In this document: positions 1 to 7,300 of the stretch, piece after piece
Layout: every line of letters starts with the position of its first letter
How positions within the stretch are numbered: position 1 is the first letter of the stretch
Assembly: GCA_001632435.1 (NCBI GenBank)
Contig: KV424203.1
Location: 1-14,503 of the forward strand
Reading direction: 5' to 3'
From: Calocera cornea HHB12733
Lineage: Eukaryota; Basidiomycota; Dacrymycetes; Dacrymycetales; Dacrymycetaceae
DNA: 14,503 nucleotides
Notes under the pieces: generated by a model
Seen by the model: only the letters and a program-made list of their open reading frames with translations
The model's database searches: none
Told to the model about the DNA's origin: nothing
Translations under genes and position numbers: made by a program

Positions 1-31
<31 letters not shown>
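1..31. repeat. (AG)n dinucleotide microsatellite at window edge
   Basis: About fifteen uninterrupted AG units open the window, followed by a G-rich stretch at 37-50 (runs of 3, 4 and 5 G separated by single bases). On the minus strand this is a CT-rich tract inside the fourth intron of the PIF1 gene, whose donor is at 58. The true array length is unknown because it reaches the window edge. Confidence 0.95.
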
Positions 32-34
<3 letters not shown>

Positions 35-1199
35 ACGGGTGGGGAGGGGGAGACGTACCCGGGTCTTGTTGACGATGGACCGTCTGCAGCTCGAAAACAC
101 GGGGGAACGCGCGATTCCATGTCTGTGCACGAAACGTCGACGCCGGCTTCGGTGCATTTCTTCTTGCAACCGGAGGTAGCTGGAAGAAGTCTCCTGTCCC
201 GATAATCTACTCGGAACCTCGGTCAGCAACATCAGCCGGGCGGCGCCCGCCGTGGAAGAGAACGGTACAAGATAAACTCGAACACCCCAGCATAGGACTG
301 GAAGCCATCCGTGGTGAACGCGCGCGCACCTGAAGCCCTCCAAATGCCACATCACATTTCTTCAGTCGGCAAAACACGGCAGAAGTAATGTCAAACGCCG
401 CTGCTCCCACCATGGACACTGTTGCAGAATAAATCAGCTATTTATTTAATGCCAGCGAAGCACAGTCATGCGGCGGGTACTGCTGACGAGCCACCGCCAG
501 CCCTCATCGGGTCTTTCGACGTACTTTCGTCCAAAATGAGCACTTTCGCTTTCATAACTCTTCTCAGGAGCGGGGAATTATTCAACCCATGAGTCCGCAC
601 TTCCTCCATAGTCGGCAGCTCGTACCCGAATCCCATGAACGAGTGCAAAGTCCGGCCCCCGACGTGTTCTGCCGCCACCCCCGTAGGGGCCAGTACCACC
701 ACCTCTCCCTCGCGCGCAAAGACACTCCGTCTTTCTTCTATGATGGCCCGCAGCAGAAATGACTTCCCTGTACCTGCGTAGTTTTGATGACTTCAAGGTA
801 AGAAGGTGCCGCTGCATTTTCTAGAGTGACAGAACGTAGCGACGGACCTGCCCGGCCAGTAAAGAAAAAGGAGTGCCCTTGTGCACCATGCTGACAGATA
901 GCCCATTGTTCTTGGGTCAAACGCGGTCCGGTGTTCGCACCGCCGGGGATGGTGAAGTAGGTGTCTAGCCTGGACTGAAACAGTTGGCCGGCGAACCTCG
1001 CTGTACCGCCCAGCCGTACGTTCCCCGGTTGCTTCTTGGACAAATCCGTCTGTTTGCGTTCCTTTGGCCCTTTCCCTTCAGAATCCCGGCTGCGAGAGAA
1101 TACTTCTGTCGGGGTGGTGCCTGCCTCGGTGGCTGGGCTCGTGGGAGGCCAGGTATAAGGACTGGAGGAGCGGCCGTTCCTGGTGACGGCCGAGGACAT
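1..1199 (-). CDS. PIF1: PIF1-family 5'-3' DNA helicase, N-terminal half (four exons, partial at 3' end)
   Basis: PIF1 helicases are superfamily 1B ATPases that act on replication forks, telomeres and G-quadruplexes in nucleus and mitochondria. Minus-strand exons are 1199-848, 773-525, 418-330 and 206-59; a fourth intron starts at 58 and leaves the window. Joined, they encode 279 residues in one frame. Seen: a PCNA-box-like QSRLDTYF (75-82), the Q-motif region LTQEQ (94-98), Walker A GRAGTGKS (115-122), the LAPTGVAA motif, Walker B VLILDE then MSMVG (195-205), FGGLQ, and GDFFQLPPV (235-243). Intron 1 cuts inside Walker A, intron 2 follows the DE of Walker B, and intron 3 precedes the GDFFQLPP motif, so no single ORF shows the enzyme. 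ATG 1199 is the first ATG in the open frame; an upstream exon cannot be excluded. The later helicase motifs lie outside the window. Family assignment is secure; whether it is the housekeeping PIF1 or one of the dispersed fungal copies is not. Confidence 0.92.
207..329 (-). other. PIF1 intron 3 (123 nt)
   Basis: Donor GTGCGC at 329, acceptor TAG ending at 207. Splicing joins FGGLQ to IIGTGDFFQLPPV with the residue spacing expected for the family. Confidence 0.87.
419..524 (-). other. PIF1 intron 2 (106 nt) with in-frame stop and AATAAA
   Basis: Donor GTACGT at 524, branch-like GCTGAT, acceptor CAACAG ending at 419. Splicing yields LDEMSMVGAAAF across the junction. Retention meets a TGA stop at 466 followed by AATAAA on the minus strand near 440-446. 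Confidence 0.9.
774..847 (-). other. PIF1 intron 1 (74 nt)
   Basis: Donor GTCCGT at 847 and acceptor CGCAG ending at 774. Removal joins GGGCAG to GTACAGGG and restores AGTGKS of Walker A. Read without splicing, the frame runs into unrelated sequence. Confidence 0.9.
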
Positions 1200-1324
1200 G
1201 CTGTTGTTGGTGCGACAACCTTCCAAGAGGTCGTCACAGCTGCCGGCGTACACACACTTGGGAGGGAGGTCAAACTTTCAGAGCCAGACTCCGAGCAGTC
1301 CGTGGAGAGCGCAGTGGGAATGTA

Positions 1325-1361
1325 AGCATACTTCACTCTCTGGGAGATGGCAGCCCCTCTT
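1325..1361. repeat. Diverged short repeat, copy 1 (upstream of PIF1)
   Basis: Reads gcatacttcactctc, then a GGAGATGGCAGCCCCTCTT core. A close relative lies at 3462-3502 with a few substitutions and a short indel. Each copy lies upstream of the ATG of a minus-strand gene. Confidence 0.6.
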
Positions 1362-1364
1362 ATA
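1357..1364 (-). promoter_or_regulatory. Candidate TATA box for PIF1
   Basis: Minus-strand TATAAGAG about 160 nt upstream of the PIF1 ATG at 1199. It lies at the end of a short element that recurs near 3462. Position and sequence fit a core promoter, but nothing else supports it. Confidence 0.35.
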
Positions 1365-1932
1365 CACCCGCAGCTCATCATGGAGGCTGATTTTCCCCCG
1401 TCCGCGGCAGTATTTCTTCACGTGCCGGCTGCCCGCCAAAGGCAGACGGCAGAAAGCACCTGCGGACAGCTGGGACCCCCAAAACGCCAAGCAAGTAAGC
1501 TGTCCGCGGAAGGCTTCCATACTTCCACACAGGACACTCAGGGTCCAACTGAGCGGCACCAGAACCACTCGACGTGGGCTCACCGAAAGAGCGAACGGTT
1601 CAGCGTGGGGAACAACCGCTGGTGCAAACCCGAGCTGAGGATCGACAACAGACACGAGAAACAGGGACGGAGAAAGTAGAGCCAGCAACTGGAAACGACT
1701 TCCTGACGTTTGTTTGGTGTTGCCCGCCCTACTAGTACATGCGGCAGCGACCGTCCGGCGTCCGTAGCATCAAGGAAGTGAAGAGGCTGCGATCGTCGTC
1801 AACTCAGTATATTCATCGAACATGACATGCAACCAGGGCACATAGCCGCCCATCCCTCTTCGCTTCTGCGCATTCCCTCGATCCGCGGACAGCCTACAAG
1901 CTCCCCAGAGATCCCCCTCCGGTGAAGCATCC

Positions 1933-3151
1933 TCAAGGTGCCGACACGCTGTAGCAGTCGAGAGCGTGTCTGGCGGTGTAGTCGGCCTGCTGATGCTCTT
2001 TTCCGCACTGATACCGAGTCAGACGGGACCGCACCTGCATAGCAAGCAGAAAAGTAGTGGCTTACATAGAGCCTGGTCATGCATCTACTTATTCCATTCA
2101 GACTGTCATGTCAGCATAGAACTTGCGGTTTGGAGCACAATGCTTACGTACCGACCACACTGGAACATTGGATCTCCTGTCGCAAGGCTTCGCGAGCAGC
2201 CCTCCTGTGCACACGTCCGCCAGGCCTCGAGTCTCTCCAGCGCCGCCAAGACGAGGGGACGCATTATTCCTCCATCGTCTTTGGACCGTGTCGCGTTTGG
2301 AAGCACCAAGGATGGGTTCAGAAGCACCTCGTCCTCAATTGGGCCATAGATGTGGCTGGAACAACGGACCCATGCCTGGGCCAGCGGTGCAGACACCGTC
2401 GCTGAGCCAAAGACAGCTGTCCACTCCTCGTCCGACAGCGCGCATAGGCTGATTAGCAAGAGCATGAATACATTGCACCGGAAGACCTCAACTTCGTCCA
2501 CGATCTTGGGGGTGGTGGCGGACGTGCGGCCGGAAGGCAGGGAGCACAACCATTCAATCACTCTTGGAAGCTGAGAGGTCAGCTGACTGGCGACAGTGCC
2601 CAGCGGGAGCGGCCGGTTGAGCGCTCGGTATAGATATCGGGGGGCGTACGAGTCGACTTCGATGAGGAGCCGAGTGTGACCGACGAGTCGCCCGAGGCTG
2701 CCTTCTCCGACCTGCCCCAAACCTAAGTCGCTCTGACAGAACCTCTGGACGGCATGCAAACTATCGCTCAGGTGAAGGGCAGAAAAACGGGCCCAAACGC
2801 ATGCCCTGTTCAGGCGTTGGGCGGAGCCCTTACAAACCCCATCCGGAGTCAGCACAGTATGCCCGAGACTACGGCCACGGAACGTGCACGATACCAGAAA
2901 GTGATACATCTCTTCCAGTGTCTCCCCGGACGAACTCGAGGGCCAACATGAGCTTGTCGCTTTCAGACCTGTCCAGGCACCCTATGAGCATCCTGCCACG
3001 GTGTGTCCAGTACATGTCAACGAATCCGCCACCTACTTATCAGTACTGGTCTGAGCGCCTCGGTCCATGCTGCGGCAGCAGCCCTTGCCTCCCTCACGCC
3101 CTCAGGAAGGGTGACGGCGCGACGTGCACGCTTCGCGCTGCGTGAAACCAT
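1933..3151 (-). CDS. MYND-type zinc-finger protein A (three-exon model)
   Basis: MYND fingers are zinc-binding protein-interaction modules; stand-alone fungal MYND proteins of this kind have no defined function. Proposed minus-strand exons: 3151-3037, 2968-2148 and 2007-1933, giving 336 residues. The C-terminal finger is CAQEGC (291-296), QC at 309, then after an intron YC (312-313), H317, H326 and C330, with RYCGKEHQ typical of MYND. The usual CxxC in mid-finger is reduced to CGRYC, so one ligand seems to be missing, or a microexon is hidden in the 140-nt intron. A WARFSA motif (residue 97) is shared with MYND gene B. The second intron (GTAAGC at 2147, TATCAG ending at 2008, CTGAC branch) sits at the same Tyr|Cys position as in gene B. 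The first intron is uncertain: a competing frame at 2992-2925 looks just as coding but would need a frameshift at a GGGG run. Confidence 0.72.
2008..2147 (-). other. MYND gene A finger intron (140 nt)
   Basis: Donor TAC|GTAAGC, branch CTGAC, acceptor TATCAG|TGC. Splicing creates RYCGKEHQ followed by HALDC, the MYND second half. An alternative acceptor at 2035 keeps the frame but adds nine residues before the Cys. Confidence 0.72.
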
Positions 3152-5267
3152 GACGTTCCTGGCTCAATTTCGGTCAGCGGCGGTTGGAGCAGAAACGTGG
3201 TCGATGATGGCAGGTGTTCGGATGCTGCGGCCAGGAGGACAACGGACAAAGTAGACAGAATCGGGGATAGCACCCTTTCGCTTGCCAGGCGCGTCAAGCT
3301 TCTCTACAGTAAGACACAGGGTGCTCGTGCCGCGCCCGCCATCTGCGAGCGGCAACTGCGCAAAGTGAATGTTAGGAGCTGATCGGTCACATTCACCGAA
3401 TCACGACCGCAGAGGCTCTGCCACAGGTACACAAGCCTGAACGGCACACCCTCGGTGGTATTGCATCCTCACTCTCTTCAAGGAGACTGGCAGCCCCCTC
3501 TTGTCATCACGTTCACGGGGTTGTCCATTCGGCGTCTCTATGTCCAGCAACTCTCCCAGCCCTTCCCTTTAGAGGTATACATGTAGCCAACGACGGACAA
3601 CACGAACGACTTCCCCTCTGAGACCACGGTCTCAACTCGCCATTCCATGAAATGTGAAGGATGTCGTTGTGTGGTTCGTTGGAGGGACCCCAGCTAACCT
3701 GATGGCCGGACACATTTTCACAAGCGTTATACTAGTCTCACACGTCTTGGGTGTGCCCGGTGAGCTGAATGCAGAAGCTTCACAAGCAGCTTGTCTGTGT
3801 GAGTGTGGTGTCCCCCCTTCAACCTGCGCTACCGTTGGACAGGCTGCGGAGGGACCACCCGGAGTGAAAGTCGACTTCTGACGTTTTCCATCGCGTCTTT
3901 CCCCAAGTATCACCTGGAACCGGTGCCCTTCCTCTTGCATCATCTCGCTTCTCGCAGAACGCATAGGTGTCTCTCTTACCTAGCTACTGACATCTGATAT
4001 CCTCGAGCGACAGAAGCACGCCCTCGTCCCTTCCGCAGGAATCGCCCCGCTGGGCTCCTTCCCTGTCTCCGACAGTGCCGGTGGAACCTTCCTCACCATC
4101 CTCGGCGGCTTCACCCTTACAAATTCTCGAGGGAAATCCTGAAATAGGCACTTCATTCCACTTACTAGGGTGTGGACAAAGTGGAGGGTGAGCAACAGAC
4201 GCACAGAACTTGGTACGCTACCCAGTGGTCTAGCGGCGCTAATAGGATTTGGCGGAACCGTGTCTGGAACGGAGCCTCCACCCACCCGGGGTGCGTCAAG
4301 AGCAACACCGTGCAGGTGCTGAATGAGCCAATGCCCGGCCCCCAGGCAGAGTACCTCAGGCCCAGGTCCATGGGTACCCGAACGGGCACGTCTCGCAGGG
4401 GTTCGAGAACTCTCATGAAAAGGTCTCCTTCACCTGCTATGTAGCAACTTGTTCCAAGCTAAGCCGTTCGCCAGCGCGCCGTTCCTAGCAGTGCTCCCCT
4501 GCCCCTGTAACATATTTTCACACACTCCAACCATCTTCACCACCTATTCAAAGCTCCTGTGTGTCTCGCCTATATATGATTATCCTTCTTCGCGAGCTGG
4601 AGTTCTGCTCATCCTCACTGACCTGGACATCGTCAGGTTGCACTACATACAGATGACCGTTTCGGCCACAGCACAAGTACAGCACTATATCCGGCTTCAT
4701 GTCGCCTAAGTTTGTGCACAAACCCAACGCCGAACGCCCGGTCTTGGCCACGCAAGCGAGAGAACCGGTCCTCAGAGAAAGGCGTAGAGGACAGATCAGA
4801 CCGTGCACCGTCCCCTGGCCCCGGGTATGTGACTTGGGATCTCAGAGGGTGAGAACAGGGGGCAAGTGCCTTCTATGCTGAGAGTGTGAGCTGAGGATTG
4901 AGGTTGAGTGGGAGACACATACGTCCCGCCCCGCCGGCGGTTTTCCCAGCTCTTTCTTGTTGCTCTGCCTTTCTCTTCGTTCTCGAGCTTCATTTCAGCA
5001 GCAAAGAAGTCCACACATTTAACCGCGCCCACTTCTCAGCCCACTTTGAGCCACACACAAAAGGAAAACAGAAAGAAGAAAAGGACAAAATACCGTGGGA
5101 GACGGAGGGAAACAGGAGACAGAGGGAGAGGCTCGCCGCGCGACGAGGAACGAGCAAGACCCCAGGAGCTCCCGCGTCAGTCCTATCTAACGTATCTCAG
5201 AGCCTTCAATTCCCCCTTTCGCGCGCGATGACATCCTGAATGAACACTCATCTCTGTCCCCCCTCAC
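3152..5267. other. About 2.1 kb without a supported gene
   Basis: No ORF here shows a recognisable domain or a spliceable series of conserved motifs. A weak minus-strand reading around 4550-4993 (frames starting near 4993 and 4750) has some protein-like stretches but no family signature. A pyrimidine-rich then purine-rich transition lies at about 4920-5160, ahead of the coiled-coil gene promoter. A short repeat related to 1325-1361 lies at 3462-3502. Confidence 0.5.
3462..3502. repeat. Diverged short repeat, copy 2 (upstream of MYND gene A)
   Basis: Reads tgcatcctcactctc, then GGAGACTGGCAGCCCCCTCTT, matching 1325-1361 with small differences. It lies about 310 nt upstream of the proposed ATG of MYND gene A. 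The TATA found at the end of copy 1 is not kept here. Confidence 0.6.
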
Positions 5268-5274
5268 TATATAC
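5268..5274 (+). promoter_or_regulatory. TATA box for the coiled-coil gene
   Basis: TATATAC about 200 nt upstream of ATG 5476. There is no ATG in any frame between them, so 5476 would be the first start codon of a transcript beginning just after this box. Confidence 0.5.
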
Positions 5275-5475
5275 TTCCGCGCGGACCAACTGCCTAAGCG
5301 TGCGCACGTGGGCGGTTCCGACGGTCCGTAACACCCGCACCCAGGCTGTCCTGCCCAGACATAGTTGGCAAGTTGCCTCTCGACCACCAGCACCACCGCA
5401 TATCGCCTGTCTTCACGGCCTGGCCGTCAACGCTTTCCGACCCATACAGTCACTATTTTCAAAGCTTATCCTCTG

Positions 5476-6249
5476 ATGGCACCCCGCCCGCACCGCTCCT
5501 CCCGCCCGCTGCCTGTTCCTCGCGACACACCACCCGCCGTGTCGGATCGACTTCCCCCGGACTCGGTCTTCCCCACCGCCCCGGACAACGAGTCCGAGGT
5601 TGCTGATCATTCCGAAGTGCTGCCCGGTGCCGACGATAATCTCGAGCTCACGCTCCCGTTGGCTGCGCTTAGGGCCCTCTCCAATGTCGTCGTCGGGAAA
5701 CTCTCCGAAGAGTACCTCGCTGCGATGGAGGCGGCCGCCGAAGACCGTGAAGAGCGTCGTGTGGAAGACCGTGACCAGCTGAAAGTCGACATCAGGCATG
5801 TCTTTCGGTCCGAGCTTCAACGCACGGTGGTCACGCGGGCGACGGGCACCACGCTCCGGACAAGCAGCGACGCTAGGCGTACGCACCTCAGTTCCCGGAG
5901 ACACGACATCGACGGGAATGGTCTGGAACATCTTTCTGGCCTCGTAACTGAGCTCAAGGATGAACTCCGGAACAACAGCAGGGTGGCTGAGTCTTCCCTG
6001 GCGGTAGCAGTACAAGCCCAAGAAGCTCAACTGGCCCTCTTGCAGAGCATCGCGAAACGGGTCGACCTTCTGTCCTCCGTCGTTCGGGACACCGGATACA
6101 TAACAGAACGGAGCGGAAGGCAGGTAGCCGGGCTGGACCGCACGCTCACCGACGTCCTTCATGCCGCTCAAGGCACCTCGGCCGGCCTCTCAACCCATCC
6201 GGAACGTGCTCAGCAGGCGACGCAGGCTGCCGAGCACCCTCGCGACTAG
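5476..6249 (+). CDS. Unrecognised coiled-coil protein, 257 residues
   Basis: An uninterrupted plus-strand ORF, intronless in the window and the only convincing gene on this strand. ATG 5476 is the first ATG after the TATA box at 5268. The frame is open further upstream but has no earlier ATG. Residues 1-60 are proline-rich and then acidic, probably disordered. Residues 58-118 are helical with a strongly charged EDREERRVEDRDQ segment (89-101). Residues 120-148 are Arg/Ser/Thr-rich. Residues 149-232 form a long amphipathic helix with leucine/valine heptads (HLSGLVTELKDEL, AQEAQLALLQSIAKRVDLL), predicted by eye to be a coiled coil. There is no signal peptide or membrane segment. I do not recognise the family and assign no function; self-association through the coiled coil is the only inference. 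A 252-codon antisense ORF over the same DNA is treated as a shadow. Confidence 0.68.
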   Translation: MAPRPHRSSRPLPVPRDTPPAVSDRLPPDSVFPTAPDNESEVADHSEVLPGADDNLELTLPLAALRALSNVVVGKLSEEYLAAMEAAAEDREERRVEDRDQLKVDIRHVFRSELQRTVVTRATGTTLRTSSDARRTHLSSRRHDIDGNGLEHLSGLVTELKDELRNNSRVAESSLAVAVQAQEAQLALLQSIAKRVDLLSSVVRDTGYITERSGRQVAGLDRTLTDVLHAAQGTSAGLSTHPERAQQATQAAEHPRD

Positions 6250-7300
6250 ACGCCAATGATATCCGCGCCACCGCATGTCCGCACCGGTCCGCATATGTTT
6301 GCACCTTTGCGCTTTCCGGCTCTCCCCGCCCCATGTTCACTACGGTTATCGTACAACCTATGCCCGGACAGCTTTCTTTCGGACCTTCCAAGTGCTTCTT
6401 CTGACTTTCCTGTATCCACACCAAACAATGAATGAATGATGTTACATATGGGCTCTCACACAGCCTCACTTCACGGCCCATGCGAACGCGGGTGAAGGCC
6501 GGGACACTTACCACGTGGGGTCCCAGAAACAAAGAAAGACATTGGTTGCTACCATTTCCCCGCCGGCATGATGGTCAGGCGAGGGGCGAAAAAATGTCGC
6601 GCACCACCATGGTCTGTGACCCCTCTACGGCGCTCTCCTCACCGCGCACCCCTCAGAGTTGACTCCGGGAGACTGAACACCGTCGAGGCATAGCCAATCA
6701 CGGTCCTGTGCCAACCACATGGGAGCCTCCGTTCGAGGGCATGTCGCCGTCCCTCTCAGACTCCCCTCCGCACCACCTCGAGCGTATCGCATTGGAAGTA
6801 CCTGTTGGGCTTCTTCCCATGGCATGAGCACGGCAAGACTTAAGCCTGTTCACCCTACGAAATAGCTCCGGGTTCGGCTTACCCCTTCCGAACGCTGTGA
6901 CAGCGGGGGGAGAACCTCCGTCACAACAAAGTGTGGCCGGTAATAAGAGCTGTCTGGTTGACTGGGTAGGAGGGGAAGGCAGAACATAAATTCATCTTCG
7001 TATACGGGGTATTCTACAGGACATAAGAAAGGAACAGCAAAGACAACGGGAGATGGACACGTGGGACGAAGCCGCAGAACAGGGGGACGACACCTGACTT
7101 TGCATTAAAGAAAAGGGAGCATGAGAATGAACGATCGCCTCGCCTCGGCTAGGCGAAGACCAGCCCATCCCATTTCGCCGGGATTGGTGGGTCCATGAAG
7201 AAGACTGAGGCTGGCGGCGGATCAGTTCGTCCCGGTTCCGGAGCAAGCTGCTACTGTATGATGGCCATGCCTGACCGCGGACGGCCCGGATGGATCCTCC
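6250..7300. other. About 1 kb spacer, no gene supported
   Basis: 3' flanks of the convergent coiled-coil gene (plus) and MYND gene B (minus). ORFs are short, overlapping and motif-free. A CACGTG box at 6512-6517 is the only landmark noted. No clear polyadenylation signal was found for the coiled-coil gene. Confidence 0.55.

Larger units (their letters stand above)
1200..1932. other. Spacer between PIF1 and MYND gene A, no gene supported
   Basis: This holds the probable PIF1 promoter and the 3' region of MYND gene A. Short ORFs on both strands overlap one another, carry no recognisable motif and often lack an ATG. I see no RNA gene. Confidence 0.6.

Noticed and set aside
1..31. Telomeric repeat
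   Set aside because: The unit is AG, not a TTAGGG-type repeat, and it lies within a PIF1 intron.
466..702. Separate 78-residue gene with LAPTGVAAEHV
   Set aside because: It is the middle exon of PIF1 read into intron 2; its last 25 residues are intron translation.
3654..3881. 75-codon plus-strand ORF with a hydrophobic start
   Set aside because: It begins at GTG, has no upstream signals and no homology I can recognise.
4548..4993. Possible small minus-strand gene
   Set aside because: Some stretches look protein-like, but there is no start-to-stop model, splice support or family motif.
5413..6171. 252-codon minus-strand ORF over the coiled-coil gene
   Set aside because: Its product has no pattern of a folded domain, while the plus strand has a TATA box, a first-ATG start and clear heptads.
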